The notes: generated by a model not told the origin, from the sequence alone. DNA of 64,000 nucleotides from Aliiroseovarius halocynthiae (GCF_007004645.1 NZ_ML660019.1:1198437-1262436), one strand, 5' to 3'; positions 28,128 through 40,136 are shown, counted from the first letter of the stretch. Numbers and translations are program-made.

Positions 28128-28397
28128 ATGGCACATAAAAAAGCAGGCGGTTCATCCCGTAACGGCCGCGACTCAGCCGGTCGTCGCCTTGGTGTAAAGA
28201 AATACGGTGGTCAGGTTGTGATCCCGGGCAACATTATTGTGCGTCAGCGCGGTACTAAGATGTGGCCGGGCGACAATGTGGGCATGGGCAAAGATCACAC
28301 CATCTTTGCAACCAGCGAAGGCACCGTCAAATTCCACAAAGGCCTCAAGGGCCGCACCTTTATTTCGGTTCTCCCAGTGGCGGAGGCCGCTGAGTAA
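28128..28397 (+). CDS. rpmA: ribosomal protein L27
   Basis: 50S subunit protein near the peptidyl-transferase centre. The 89-aa product shows the typical N-terminus [21 protein letters not shown] and the [11 protein letters not shown] motif. It lies 21 nt after rplU in the usual rplU-rpmA order with GGAGAG as ribosome-binding site, and is followed by a strong terminator. Confidence 0.98.
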   Translation: MAHKKAGGSSRNGRDSAGRRLGVKKYGGQVVIPGNIIVRQRGTKMWPGDNVGMGKDHTIFATSEGTVKFHKGLKGRTFISVLPVAEAAE

Positions 28398-28426
28398 GCC
28401 GAACCTAACAAGGTTGTGAAAAACCA

Positions 28427-28461
28427 GGGGCCGGCTGTGATAGCCGGCCCCTTTTCTTTTT
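28427..28461 (+). terminator. strong intrinsic terminator after rpmA
   Basis: A perfect 10-bp stem GGGGCCGGCT/AGCCGGCCCC (28427-28436 with 28442-28451), loop GTGAT, then TTTTCTTTTT. It separates rplU-rpmA from the acetyltransferase genes. Confidence 0.92.
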
Positions 28462-28595
28462 GTTTGTAATACTTACTTGCCTGTTCATCCAACGTTCACA
28501 CGAACGCCCTAAAAGCGCCGAAAATGCCGGTTAGGCGTTGGTCTTCATGGGCGGAACGCATGGTGCATTCAGCGCTTTTCAGAGGAGGGAAAGCC

Positions 28596-29135
28596 ATGAA
28601 GCATGTAGACATCAGAACCCAGCCGATTATTCAGGCTGAACGCTTTGTGCTGCGTCCTGTGCGGCTTTCTGACCTTGGGGCATTGGTCCTGTCAGCGTCG
28701 GATAAACGCGTGGCGCAAGGCACGCGTTCGATCCCACATCCGCTACCAGCCGGTGTAACTGAAGCCTTCATTGAACGCGCTATGTCGGAAGACCGGGACG
28801 AGGATGTCTGGGTTATGGACAGCCTTCACGAAGATCAAGACGATGTGTTGGGCGTGATCACGCTGAACGCTCTGGATCGCGGTCAAAGCCAGCTGGGATA
28901 TTGGGTCGCGCCCGGTTTCTGGAACGCTGGCATCGCATCCGAAGCCGTCTGTGCGCTGATGGAGGCCAACCCGCAGGGCAATAGCTCGATTTTTGCTGAG
29001 GTCTTTCAAGATAACCCTGCCTCGGCCCGGGTGCTGACCCATGCTGGGTTTGAGTATATCGGGGATGCGGAAAGCCATTCAGTGGCGCGCGCCGTAAGCG
29101 TTCCAACTTGGACCTACATCAAGAAGATGGCGTAA
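28596..29135 (+). CDS. GNAT-family N-acetyltransferase (first of three)
   Basis: The 179-aa RimJ/RimL-like acetyltransferase begins IIQAERFVLRPVRLSDLGAL, has LGYWVAPGFWNAGIASEAV for acetyl-CoA binding, and ends with NPASARVLTHAGFEYIGDAE. These are the hallmarks of GNATs that acetylate N-termini or small molecules. ATG at 28596 after AGAGGAGGG, an excellent ribosome-binding site; a frame is open to 28524. First of three related acetyltransferase genes leading into obgE. Acceptor unknown. Confidence 0.92.
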   Translation: MKHVDIRTQPIIQAERFVLRPVRLSDLGALVLSASDKRVAQGTRSIPHPLPAGVTEAFIERAMSEDRDEDVWVMDSLHEDQDDVLGVITLNALDRGQSQLGYWVAPGFWNAGIASEAVCALMEANPQGNSSIFAEVFQDNPASARVLTHAGFEYIGDAESHSVARAVSVPTWTYIKKMA

Positions 29136-29144
29136 CACTTTGCC

Positions 29145-29659
29145 ATGGAACAAGATATCTCTATCCGGACGGAGCGATTTACGCTCCGCCCGCTGACGCC
29201 GGCCGATGGCGATCAGGTGGTCTTACTTCTGGATGATTTCGAGGTTGCACGATGGCTAACCGTCGTGCCGCACCCCTATACGCATGCCGACTATGACAGG
29301 TTTCTTGGATATCTCGCAGGGACCAATCCGCTGGGTGGTTTGGCCATTGACGACGGGACCGAGGTTCTTGGCGTGGTCGGGATTGATCCGACACTTGGAT
29401 ATTGGCTTGGACGCAAACATCACGGCAAAGGCGTTATGCCCGAAGCCGCGGCTGGATTGATCGCGCATGTCTTTGCGACCACTGATCTGGATCAGATCGG
29501 GTCTGGGCATTTCCCTGACAATCAGGCCTCGCGGGCTGTGCTGACCGGTTTGGGATTCCGCGATACCGGTGAAACCGAAACGGCGCATTGTGTCTCGCGT
29601 AAATGTGACGAGGTTCTGATCAAGCTGCGTCTGTCACGTGCTGACTGGGAGGCACGGCA

Positions 29660-29663
<4 letters not shown>
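29145..29663 (+). CDS. GNAT-family N-acetyltransferase (second of three)
   Basis: The 172-aa RimJ/RimL-like protein has RTERFTLRPLTPADGDQVV at the N-terminus, GYWLGRKHHGKGVMPEAA as the acetyl-CoA loop, and DNQASRAVLTGLGFRDTGE near the C-terminus. It overlaps the next acetyltransferase by 4 nt (ATGA) and follows the previous one by 9 nt, so the three are co-expressed and were probably produced by tandem duplication. Acceptor unknown. Confidence 0.92.
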
Positions 29664-32386
<2,723 letters not shown>

Positions 32387-32426
32387 TATTAGTAAGTTGA
32401 AAGACTATCTTAACGGAGAAAGCAAG

Positions 32427-33674
32427 ATGAGTGACGACATCAAAACCATGATGACCGACATTGGCACCCGCGCCCGCGCGGCCGCACGTGAGCTTGCTTT
32501 CGCCCCATCTGATGCCAAAGAGAAGGCATTGATGGCCGCCGCTGATGCCTGCTGGACACGCCGGGACGAAATCATCGCCGCCAATGCGAAGGATATGGAG
32601 TTTGGTCGAAATAGGGGGCTGTCGGACGCTATGATGGACCGCCTGATGCTGGACGAGGACCGTATCAAGGGCATGTGCGACGGTCTGCGAGCCGTAGCCG
32701 CTCAGGATGATCCGGTGGGCGAGGTGATGGAAGAATGGGACCGCCCCACGGGTCTGGATATCCGCCGCGTGCGCACCCCTTTGGGTGTGATTGGCGTGAT
32801 CTATGAAAGCCGCCCGAATGTGACGGCTGATGCAGGTGCGCTGTGTCTGAAAGCCGGGAATGCCGTGATTTTGCGTGGCGGCTCTGAAAGTTTCCACTCG
32901 GCTGGGATGATCCATGAATGTCTGCAGGAAGGACTTCGTGCAGCCGGACTGCCCGAGGATGCAATTCAGCGCATTCCGACGCGCGATCGCGCAGCCGTTA
33001 GCGAGATGTTAACCATGACCGACCATGTGGACGTGATCGTTCCGCGTGGGGGCAAAGGCCTTGTTGGTCTGGTTCAGCGCGAAGCCCGCGTGCCGGTTTT
33101 CGCGCATTTGGAAGGTATCGTACATATTTATATCGACGAGGACGCCGATGCCGAAAAGACGCGAAAGGTCGTTCTGAACGCCAAGACACGCCGCACCGGG
33201 ATTTGTGGTGCTGCGGAATGCCTTCTGATCCATCGCAACTCACAAGCGCTGGGGCAAGCTGTGATTGATGATTTGATGGCAGCTGGGGTCGAAGTGCGCG
33301 CGGGCGACGGGCTGCGCGGTAGTGTTCCCGCAACCGAAGATGATTGGGGAACGGAGTATCTGGACAGTATCATTGCCGCTAAGTTGGTCGATAATGTGGA
33401 CGCTGCGATTGATCATATCAATCACTACTCGTCATCCCATACGGATGCGATCATGACGGAAAATGACGCAACCGCGGATCACTTCTTTACCCGCTTGGAC
33501 AGCGCCATTTTGATGCGCAATGCCTCGACCCAATTTGCTGATGGTGGCGAATTTGGCATGGGGGCCGAGATCGGGATCGCGACCGGAAAAATGCACGCGC
33601 GCGGCCCCGTGGGTGCCAAGCAGCTGACATCGTTTAAATATCTCGTTGTCGGCGACGGCACCACACGCGGGTGA
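32427..33674 (+). CDS. proA: gamma-glutamyl phosphate reductase
   Basis: Second proline step: NADPH-dependent reduction of glutamyl 5-phosphate. The 415-aa aldehyde-dehydrogenase-superfamily protein has catalytic Cys260 in [13 protein letters not shown] and the signature [23 protein letters not shown] at 32427 with GGAGAAAGCA upstream; the frame is open earlier, in the proB 3' region. Followed by an intrinsic terminator before the convergent chpT gene. Confidence 0.97.
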   Translation: MSDDIKTMMTDIGTRARAAARELAFAPSDAKEKALMAAADACWTRRDEIIAANAKDMEFGRNRGLSDAMMDRLMLDEDRIKGMCDGLRAVAAQDDPVGEVMEEWDRPTGLDIRRVRTPLGVIGVIYESRPNVTADAGALCLKAGNAVILRGGSESFHSAGMIHECLQEGLRAAGLPEDAIQRIPTRDRAAVSEMLTMTDHVDVIVPRGGKGLVGLVQREARVPVFAHLEGIVHIYIDEDADAEKTRKVVLNAKTRRTGICGAAECLLIHRNSQALGQAVIDDLMAAGVEVRAGDGLRGSVPATEDDWGTEYLDSIIAAKLVDNVDAAIDHINHYSSSHTDAIMTENDATADHFFTRLDSAILMRNASTQFADGGEFGMGAEIGIATGKMHARGPVGAKQLTSFKYLVVGDGTTRG

Positions 33675-33686
33675 AATATGGAAGAG

Positions 33687-33709
33687 CCGCCCGAGTCTGG
33701 GCGGTTTTT
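33687..33709 (+). terminator. intrinsic terminator after proA
   Basis: A stem CCGCCC/GGGCGG (33687-33692 with 33699-33704), loop GAGTCT, then TTTTTCC. It ends 2 nt before the stop of the convergent chpT. Confidence 0.82.
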
Positions 33710-33711
33710 CC

Positions 33712-34311
33712 TTAGAAGGACAGGGTAATCGTCTGATCTGTTGTCTGAACGACCGCGGCGCGTTTTTGCCGTTGCAGTTCTGGCCGTATCAAGGCGAAAT
33801 GGACCTGAGCCGGTGGGACGTCAATCTCGGCATTGGCGGTGGACAGCAGCGACCAGAGATCAGCATTGACGTTCAATCTGTCGCCGCGCGCCGACATGGT
33901 CCAACGCCCATCCTGCCGCGTGATTGTCACCTGACCACCCCAGGGCATCGCGGTTTCGAAACACTGCAGGGCAAGGAAAGCCAGCTTAACCTCCATCCGG
34001 GGCAAGTCGCCCGCGGGCTGCCAGTCATATTCAATCTTGCGCCCATCCGCACCCGGAGCCAGCACGGCGCGGATCTCGCGCTCGGCCAGAGATTGGCCCT
34101 CTGCGGCAGCGCCAAAAGCCACACGAAAGAAGCGGATCCGCAGATTGGCATTGGCCACGCTTTCCGCAATCAACGCCATTTCCGGGCTATCGCCCAATCC
34201 AGACAATTGTAGCAGCTCTACCCCATTGCCGATTGCGCCCAAAGGGCTGATAAGGTCATGGCAGATGCGGGATCCGATCAACGCGGTCAGGTCGCGGTCT
34301 TGTTTGGTCAT
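33712..34311 (-). CDS. chpT: histidine phosphotransferase ChpT
   Basis: Relays phosphate from the hybrid kinase CckA to CtrA in the alphaproteobacterial cell-cycle and motility pathway. The 199-aa protein has the DHp-like N-terminal helix with SRICHDLISPLGAIGNGVELL, giving His18 as the phosphorylated residue. The C-terminal half resembles a degenerate HATPase fold without ATP motifs. Length is normal. It is divergent from the DUF3553 gene, with a 27-nt gap between starts. In the Roseobacter group this relay also controls motility and gene-transfer-agent genes. Confidence 0.9.
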   Translation of the reverse strand: MTKQDRDLTALIGSRICHDLISPLGAIGNGVELLQLSGLGDSPEMALIAESVANANLRIRFFRVAFGAAAEGQSLAEREIRAVLAPGADGRKIEYDWQPAGDLPRMEVKLAFLALQCFETAMPWGGQVTITRQDGRWTMSARGDRLNVNADLWSLLSTANAEIDVPPAQVHFALIRPELQRQKRAAVVQTTDQTITLSF

Positions 34312-34338
34312 GTGAGAAGCCTGATAGGGAATAAGGTC

Positions 34339-34527
34339 ATGGGATTGGGATCACTACTGGAGCCGGGAATGCTGGTACGCCACCCCGATAAACCCGATTG
34401 GGGGCTGGGGCAGGTGCAATCCAACGTGGCTGGTCGTGTCACTGTGAATTTCGAACATGCCGGAAAGCAAGTGATCATGATTGAACATGTTGACTTGATG
34501 CCTGTATTTACCACTCCTGAACGCTAA
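34339..34527 (+). CDS. DUF3553 small protein
   Basis: The 62-aa soluble protein is a small beta-rich domain: GMLVRHPDKPDWGLGQVQSN, then GRVTVNFEHAGKQVI and VDLMPV. This is the DUF3553 pattern, and its similarity to the CarD/UvrD C-terminal Tudor-like fold suggests nucleic-acid or protein binding, by inference only. ATG at 34339 preceded by AAGGTC. Divergent from chpT and co-oriented with olsB, 77 nt downstream. Confidence 0.85.
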   Translation: MGLGSLLEPGMLVRHPDKPDWGLGQVQSNVAGRVTVNFEHAGKQVIMIEHVDLMPVFTTPER

Positions 34528-34604
34528 GATGCTGTGCGGGGTCGTTTGACACTCGCCGTCTAGGCCATATGAGCTGAACAAGGTTATCAAATGGTTAATC
34601 CCGT

Positions 34605-35375
34605 ATGACTGCACCCGATTTTGAACTAAGACTGGCCCAGAGTGACGCAGATCTCATTGCAGCACAACGGTTGCGTTACGATGTATTCGTGCGCGAGCTG
34701 GGCGGGAACGGGTCTTTGGTGGATCACGAGCGGGGGCTGGAACGCGATGCGTTTGATCCGTTTTATGATCATCTGATCCTGTTTGACAACGCGCGCGAGG
34801 GATCGCCGGCGGTAGGCGTTTATCGGCTGTTACGGGGTGATAAGCTGAAGACGCCTGGCGGACCGGATCACTTCTATTCCGAGGCGGAATACGACCTGAG
34901 TATCTTGAAAGCTTCGGGCCGTAAGTTGTTGGAATTAGGACGTTCTTGCTTGCACCCAGATTATCGTGGTGGTGCGGCCATGATGCATTTGTGGACCGGA
35001 CTTGCCGCGTATGTTGAACAGCACAAGATCGAGATCCTGTTTGGTGTGGCCTCGTTCCACGGGACAGATGTCGAGGCGTTGAAAGCGTCTTTGTCCGTGC
35101 TGCATCATCGCCATCTTGCGCCGGCGTCCATCCGGGTTCGTGCCCAGCCTGATGCATTTCAGCCCATGGACTTGTTGCCCGAAAGCCAAATCGATCGTCC
35201 TGCCGCGATGCGGGCTGTGCCTGCGCTGATCAAGGGCTATCTGCGTCTGGGGGGCTTCGTGGGCGAGGGTGCGTTCGTCGATCACGCCTTTAACACGACG
35301 GATATTTGCCTGATCATCGATATGGCGCAGGTCAATGATCGTGCGCGCGCCATCTATGCCGGGGGGGCCGCATGA
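34605..35375 (+). CDS. olsB: L-ornithine N-acyltransferase OlsB
   Basis: Adds a 3-hydroxyacyl chain from ACP to the alpha-amino group of ornithine, the first step of phosphate-free ornithine lipid synthesis. The 256-aa GNAT-fold protein has AAQRLRYDVFVRELGG at its N-terminus and KLLELGRSCLHPDYRGGAAM, the OlsB/hemolysin-type acyltransferase pattern. It overlaps olsA by 4 nt (ATGA). The 15-nt word TTATCAAATGGTTAA ends 6 nt before its start codon. In many bacteria ornithine lipids replace phospholipids at low phosphate, which gives a functional link to the pho genes 13 kb away. No Pho box is visible here. Confidence 0.92.
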   Translation: MTAPDFELRLAQSDADLIAAQRLRYDVFVRELGGNGSLVDHERGLERDAFDPFYDHLILFDNAREGSPAVGVYRLLRGDKLKTPGGPDHFYSEAEYDLSILKASGRKLLELGRSCLHPDYRGGAAMMHLWTGLAAYVEQHKIEILFGVASFHGTDVEALKASLSVLHHRHLAPASIRVRAQPDAFQPMDLLPESQIDRPAAMRAVPALIKGYLRLGGFVGEGAFVDHAFNTTDICLIIDMAQVNDRARAIYAGGAA

Positions 35376-36205
35376 GCGCGACGTGGCTAGGAGAGCATGA
35401 ACCGAACGAGTTTCATCCGTCAGGGATGGATTATCTCAGGATCATACGGCGGGGGCTTCCGCTGGGCCTACTTGTGCTCTGCGGGCTGATCCTTTTGTTG
35501 CTGATAAGGGTGTTTGAACGCCCCATTTTCGGACGGCATCGCCCGCTTACACCGCATATTACACAGTTTGTGTGTCGGAACGCCTTCCGTTTCTTGGGCA
35601 TTCGGTTCACCACAACGGGCGCGCCAATGCGCCAGAAAGGTGCTGTGGTTGCCAATCATGCGGGGTGGTTGGACATATTTTCGCTGAACGCACGCAAGCG
35701 GGTGTATTTCGTATCGAAGTCCGAGGTCGCAGCCTGGCCCGGCATCGGTTGGTTGGCACGAGCGACGGGAACCGTGTTTATCAAGCGTGACCGGAAAGAC
35801 GCGCAAAACCAGATCGAGATCTTCCGGACCCGTCTGATGGCGGGCCACAGGCTGTTGTTCTTTCCCGAAGGAACATCATCGGACAGCCAGCGCGTTCTTC
35901 CATTTAAATCAACGCTTTTTGCGGCATTCTTTACACCCGAGCTGCGCGATTTCATGTGGGTACAGCCGGTGACACTTCGGTATTTCGCACCCGAAGGTCG
36001 CGACCCGCGCTTTTATGGCTGGTGGGGCGATATGGAATTTGGTCCGCACCTTCTGCAAACCCTTGCAGCAAAGCGACAAGGCCAGGTCGAACTCGTGTAT
36101 CATACTCCTGTCAAAGTGTCTGACTTTGCTGGCCGCAAAGAACTGGCCGCCTATTGCGAGGCAGCCGTCCGGAATGGTCTAGGAGAGCTGAACGTCGACC
36201 GTTAG
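35372..36205 (+). CDS. olsA: lyso-ornithine lipid O-acyltransferase OlsA
   Basis: Second step of ornithine lipid synthesis: esterifies lyso-ornithine lipid. The 277-aa PlsC-family membrane protein has an N-terminal hydrophobic helix (about residues 30-46), the acyltransferase motif NHAGWLD (95-101) and FPEGTSSD (motif III type). Context with olsB favours OlsA over a plain 1-acylglycerol-3-phosphate acyltransferase, which remains the alternative. Its stop codon overlaps the stop of the convergent thiE-like gene. Confidence 0.92.
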   Translation: MSATWLGEHEPNEFHPSGMDYLRIIRRGLPLGLLVLCGLILLLLIRVFERPIFGRHRPLTPHITQFVCRNAFRFLGIRFTTTGAPMRQKGAVVANHAGWLDIFSLNARKRVYFVSKSEVAAWPGIGWLARATGTVFIKRDRKDAQNQIEIFRTRLMAGHRLLFFPEGTSSDSQRVLPFKSTLFAAFFTPELRDFMWVQPVTLRYFAPEGRDPRFYGWWGDMEFGPHLLQTLAAKRQGQVELVYHTPVKVSDFAGRKELAAYCEAAVRNGLGELNVDR

Positions 36206-36843
36206 GCGTCCATCGCAGACAGAAGGCGGGCAAGCGTCGCGGCCGGGTCTTCGGTGCGCCAGATTTCCTCTCCGATTGCGAAGAAGTCGGTGACGGGGGT
36301 TAGGGCGCGGATCGTGTCTTCGTCCAATGCACCTTCCGCGACCACCGGAACCTCGATCATCTGGCTCCACCATGCAAACAGGTCCTGCTCGGCGCGGGTG
36401 CCGTCGCCCAAGGGCGTTGCCCCAGCTGGGCCAAAGCTGACATAGTCTGCGCCGACCTCGCCTGCGTTCATGCCGTCATGGCGCGAGGCTGCGCAATAGG
36501 CGCCCACAATCGCGTCTGCCCCCAGATCGTCACGGGTCTTGCGCACGCGGCGCGCACCGTCGCCAAGATGCACACCATCAAGGCCCAGACGCTCGACCAG
36601 AAGCGCGTGTTCGGAAATCACAATCGGCACGTCGCGTGCATGGGCCACCTCGCGGCAGGCGTCCGCGGCACGCATGATGCGATCTTCGTCAGTGGTGGCC
36701 AGCGATAGACGCAAGCATGCTGTTTCATGCGCATCCAGAACTTTTGCCAGTTCGATTGGGAAACGCGACAGCTCGATCTCGGGTGGCGTCACAAGATAAA
36801 GCTGGGGGCGGTCCATTTCAGACTCTTGAGTGTTCTGGGCCAT
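36202..36843 (-). CDS. thiamine phosphate synthase family protein
   Basis: The 213-aa TIM-barrel protein is of the ThiE/TenI family: RPQLYLVTPPEIELSRFP, then GLDGVHLGDGARRVR, GADYVSFGPAGATPLGDG and VPVVAEGALDEDTI. The phosphate-binding segment SFGPAGATPLGDG deviates from the canonical ThiE (P.F.T.TK) form, so it may be a divergent ThiE, or a TenI-like paralogue with another task. I chose the ATG at 36843 with GAGGAT upstream; starts at 36861 and 36816 are possible. No other thiamine genes are nearby. Confidence 0.82.
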   Translation of the reverse strand: MAQNTQESEMDRPQLYLVTPPEIELSRFPIELAKVLDAHETACLRLSLATTDEDRIMRAADACREVAHARDVPIVISEHALLVERLGLDGVHLGDGARRVRKTRDDLGADAIVGAYCAASRHDGMNAGEVGADYVSFGPAGATPLGDGTRAEQDLFAWWSQMIEVPVVAEGALDEDTIRALTPVTDFFAIGEEIWRTEDPAATLARLLSAMDA

Positions 36844-36912
36844 CTGCGCGATCCTCATCATGTTGCCTGACAGGCTTCTTAGCCGGGTTTGCTGCTATTG
36901 CAAGTGCAGGTG

Positions 36913-37242
36913 TCACTTTGCAGGCAGGGTTGTCACGAAATCTATGGACAGTCGCAGCAATTCCGCACGCGTACCATCATCCGACATGGCCTCTTCGCCG
37001 GCATCAATGAAACCGCCCATGGGGCGTCCGGTGAAATCCATTTTGCGGGCGCCGGGCAGGGAAAGCGCCTTTGCCTCGTGCGTTTTGCCGACCCGGTACA
37101 TCGCGCCATTTTTGTGAACACCGCACAGCATATTGCCGTTCAACATAAATGCGATACCGCCAAACATCTTCTTTTCAGACATATCAGGGCGGTCGCCCAA
37201 ATCGTCTTTCAATAGTTCGTAAAGACCGTTGTCATAGGCCAT
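36913..37242 (-). CDS. TfoX/Sxy N-terminal-domain protein
   Basis: The 109-aa protein consists of the TfoX N-terminal domain alone: EKKMFGGIAFMLNGNMLCGV, then FTGRPMGGFIDAGEEAMSD. In gammaproteobacteria the full Sxy/TfoX regulates competence; single-domain versions are widespread in alphaproteobacteria with no proven role. It is co-oriented with the thiE-like gene after a 69-nt gap and divergent from trmJ. Confidence 0.9.
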   Translation of the reverse strand: MAYDNGLYELLKDDLGDRPDMSEKKMFGGIAFMLNGNMLCGVHKNGAMYRVGKTHEAKALSLPGARKMDFTGRPMGGFIDAGEEAMSDDGTRAELLRLSIDFVTTLPAK

Positions 37243-37310
37243 GGTGAGCTCCTGCTTGCCGAATGATCCTGCTCAGCGTATCACGCGGCAGTCCGATGGA
37301 CAGAGGCCAA

Positions 37311-38078
37311 ATGAAAGAGACTGCCGCGATGAATACGCCCGAGACTAATTTGGGACCACAGCCCGAGATCGTACTGGTACGCCCTCAGATGGGGGAAAAC
37401 ATCGGCGCAGCAGCGCGGGCGATGTTGAATTTCGGGTTAGAGCGGATGCGGATCATTGCGCCGCGTGACGGCTGGCCGAACCCATCTGCGGTGGCGATGG
37501 CATCGGGGGCCGGGCGCGTATTGGACGCGGCAGGGGTCTATGACTCGCTTTCCGATGGGATCGGCGATTGCGACTATGTCTATGCAACGACAGCGCGGTC
37601 GCGCGATTTGGCAAAACCGGTCCTAAGCCCGGAACGTGCCATGGAAGAGGCGCGTGCGATGCGGCTTCAGGGCAAGAAGGTTGCCGTGCTGTTTGGGCCG
37701 GAACGCACCGGGCTTGAGAATGACGAAATCGCGCGGGCAAACGCCCTGATCTCGGTCCCCGTCAATCCTCAGTTTGCGTCGCTGAACCTTGCGCAATGCG
37801 TGCTTCTGACGGCCTATGAATATCGCCGTCAAAGCCATGAAACTGCCCATCACGTGATGGAATGGGCCAGCAGCGAACCTGCCAGCGCGATCGAGGTTGA
37901 AAAGCTGGCCGAGCATTACGAGGCGCGACTGGACGAGGCCGGGTATTTCTTCCCCGAGACCAAAGCCGAAGTGATGAAAATCACCCAGCGTAATATGTGG
38001 AGCCGCCTTAACCTCAGCCGTTTGGACGTGCAAATGTTCCACGGCATCCTTCGTCAGCTTTTGCGCAACAAAGACTAA
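37311..38078 (+). CDS. trmJ: tRNA 2'-O-methyltransferase, TrmJ type
   Basis: SPOUT-fold enzyme predicted to methylate ribose at position 32 of tRNAs. The 255-aa protein has IVLVRPQMGENIGAAARAM at the N-terminus, and the knot motifs VLFGPERTGLENDEIARAN and NPQFASLNLAQCVLL characteristic of the TrmJ family. ATG at 37311 after AGAGGCC; ATG at 37329 is an alternative. Convergent with dsbB, 1 nt from its stop. Other SpoU relatives (TrmL) are less likely given the C-terminal extension. Confidence 0.92.
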   Translation: MKETAAMNTPETNLGPQPEIVLVRPQMGENIGAAARAMLNFGLERMRIIAPRDGWPNPSAVAMASGAGRVLDAAGVYDSLSDGIGDCDYVYATTARSRDLAKPVLSPERAMEEARAMRLQGKKVAVLFGPERTGLENDEIARANALISVPVNPQFASLNLAQCVLLTAYEYRRQSHETAHHVMEWASSEPASAIEVEKLAEHYEARLDEAGYFFPETKAEVMKITQRNMWSRLNLSRLDVQMFHGILRQLLRNKD

Positions 38079-38079
38079 C

Positions 38080-38580
38080 TTAGTCTGGGCGTCGCGCTGC
38101 CACGATCCACATAACCATCAAGGCCAAAGACCCAATTGCATTGAAGTTGGCCATGGTGATGTCCAGCGCGTCAATGGGGATCATGTCTGACAGGCGCCAC
38201 GGAATTTCATCGCAGCGCACCAGCGGTGCGGCTTTGATTTGGGCCATCAGGTCTTCAACCGACAGGTTGCCGACGCCTCCGCCCGAGCAGGACGCAGGAC
38301 CATCCCACCATTTTCGTTCGACCCCGGAGTGAAAGATGCCAAGGCCTGCAGACACGGCCATGGTGACCGCACCCACCCAACGCAGCAGTCGCATTTTGGT
38401 CGCCAAAGCTGCCCCGCCAAGGATGACAGCAATCGCGTGTGGCCAGCGTTGCCAAAAGCACATCTTGCACGGAGCATAGCCAAGTGCCTGGAATACGAAG
38501 GCCCCGCCCAGAATACCGGCTGATGCGACGGCGGCTGTGATGATCAGGTTTTTTGTCGACAGTCGATCCAGCATGCTCAT
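38080..38580 (-). CDS. dsbB: disulfide bond formation protein B (DsbB)
   Basis: Inner-membrane quinone-linked oxidase that re-oxidises the periplasmic DsbA. The 166-aa protein has four membrane helices, the CxxC pair Cys38/Cys41 (PCKMCFWQRW) in the first periplasmic loop, and a second cysteine pair in the later loop (PASCSGGG and LVRCDEIPW). It overlaps the upstream yqaA-like gene by 4 nt, so both are co-translated. The dsbA gene is not in the window. Confidence 0.93.
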   Translation of the reverse strand: MSMLDRLSTKNLIITAAVASAGILGGAFVFQALGYAPCKMCFWQRWPHAIAVILGGAALATKMRLLRWVGAVTMAVSAGLGIFHSGVERKWWDGPASCSGGGVGNLSVEDLMAQIKAAPLVRCDEIPWRLSDMIPIDALDITMANFNAIGSLALMVMWIVAARRPD

Positions 38581-39155
38581 AGGAATTTCACCATATAGAA
38601 TCCACCAAGCAGAAGCGCACAGAAAAGGGCAAACATCAGGCCCAGCCTGCGTTCGATGAAGTCACGGATGGGTGCACCAAACTTCCACAAAAGTGTGGCG
38701 ACGATGAAGAAGCGCAAACCGCGTGCGATGACGCTGGCGACCATGAAGACACCAAAGTTCAGCCCGGTCGTGCCTGACAGGATGGTGATCACCTTGTAAG
38801 GGAACGGGGTCACGCCCGCGACAAGAACCGCCCAAGCGCCCCATTCGTTATATCGCTCCGCGAATTCGCCGAAATACGCGTCTTTGCCATAGAATTCCAG
38901 CACCGGACGGCCGACCGTTTCAAATAGCCCCCAGCCGATATAGTACCCGAACATGCCGCCCAGAACGGATGCTACCAGAGCCACACCTGCGACGACAAAC
39001 GCACGCGAGGGGCGCGCGATGATCATCGGGATCATCAGAACATCTGGCGGGATTGGAAAGACCGAGCTTTCCAGAAATGCCACCACTGCCAGCGCCCAAA
39101 GCGCGTGTGGCGTGTTGGCCAGACCCATCGTCCAATCGTAAAGCCGTTTGATCAT
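38577..39155 (-). CDS. YqaA/DedA-family membrane protein
   Basis: The 192-aa inner-membrane protein has about five hydrophobic segments and the family motifs LESSVFPIPPDVLMIP and VAGVTPFPYKVITILSG. DedA-superfamily proteins are flippases or scaffolds that act on membrane lipids, with roles in envelope stability. It is coupled to dsbB through an ATGA-type overlap. Lone promoter region upstream: 138 nt with nothing notable, then the divergent zinc peptidase. Confidence 0.92.
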   Translation of the reverse strand: MIKRLYDWTMGLANTPHALWALAVVAFLESSVFPIPPDVLMIPMIIARPSRAFVVAGVALVASVLGGMFGYYIGWGLFETVGRPVLEFYGKDAYFGEFAERYNEWGAWAVLVAGVTPFPYKVITILSGTTGLNFGVFMVASVIARGLRFFIVATLLWKFGAPIRDFIERRLGLMFALFCALLLGGFYMVKFL

Positions 39156-39293
39156 GCTCGTGCTCGCGTAACTTTTCTTGCCCCTGACGAAACACGTGTA
39201 GGGCGCAAGGTCAAGTCAGCGATGCTTGAAGCTGTGGGTCAGGTCGGTAAACTGGCTGTGATTGTTGTTGGTTGCTGGTGAGGGAGACGAAAC

Positions 39294-40136
39294 ATGAAAT
39301 GGCAGGGTCGGCGCGGAAGCCGTAATATTGAAGATCGACGGCGCGCGGGTGGTGGTAAGGCACAAGTCGGTGGGCTTGGATTGCTGGCCATTTTGGCGAT
39401 CGGCTATTTCATGGGTGTGGATGTCACGCCACTTTTGCAAGGCGGCGGTGGCGTTGGAAGCACTGCAAACAGCGAAATTACCGAGGCCGACCGTCAGGCA
39501 GGCGAATTCGTATCCGTAACGTTGGCCGATACGGAAGAGGTATGGGCCAGTCTTTTCCAGTCTCAAGTGGGTGAACCTTATAATCCAGCAGTTCTGGTAC
39601 TGTACAAAGGTGTGACACAAAGCCCCTGTGGCGGCGCCTCGGGTGCGACGGGTCCGTTCTATTGCCCCGGAGATCGCAAAGTCTATCTGGATACGTCGTT
39701 TTTCACGACCATGTCGCGCAAATTGGGCGCCGGAGGAGACTTTGCCGCAGCCTATGTGGTCGCGCATGAAGTGGCACATCATGTCCAGAACGAACTTGGT
39801 ATCCTGATGCAAGCCAATCGCGTTCGCCAACAAGTCAGCCAAGAAGAAAGCAACGCCATTTCGGTACGGATTGAGCTTCAGGCTGATTGCTTCTCGGGCA
39901 TTTGGGCACGCGAAGCGCAGGCGCGATTTGGGTCGCTTGAGCGTGGCGATATTGCCGAAGCAATGAATGCCGCACGCCAGATCGGCGATGATACATTGCA
40001 GCGAAATGCTGGGCGGGTGCCGATGCCACATACCTTCACGCATGGAACGTCAGATCAGCGCGAACGTTGGTTCACACGCGGTTTGGAAAGCGGTGATATG
40101 CGGGTCTGCGATACGTTCTCGGCCCGCAGTCTGTGA
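39294..40136 (+). CDS. neutral zinc metallopeptidase (YpfJ family)
   Basis: The 280-aa protein starts with a cytosolic basic stretch (MKWQGRRGSRN), has one membrane helix (about residues 25-42), then a soluble zinc-peptidase domain. The catalytic motif is HEVAH at residues 158-162, with a downstream glutamate-rich segment and FYCPGDRKVYLDTSFF, typical of the KPN_00323/YpfJ family. Likely a membrane-anchored periplasmic peptidase. Substrate unknown. The gene is monocistronic. Confidence 0.92.
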   Translation: MKWQGRRGSRNIEDRRRAGGGKAQVGGLGLLAILAIGYFMGVDVTPLLQGGGGVGSTANSEITEADRQAGEFVSVTLADTEEVWASLFQSQVGEPYNPAVLVLYKGVTQSPCGGASGATGPFYCPGDRKVYLDTSFFTTMSRKLGAGGDFAAAYVVAHEVAHHVQNELGILMQANRVRQQVSQEESNAISVRIELQADCFSGIWAREAQARFGSLERGDIAEAMNAARQIGDDTLQRNAGRVPMPHTFTHGTSDQRERWFTRGLESGDMRVCDTFSARSL

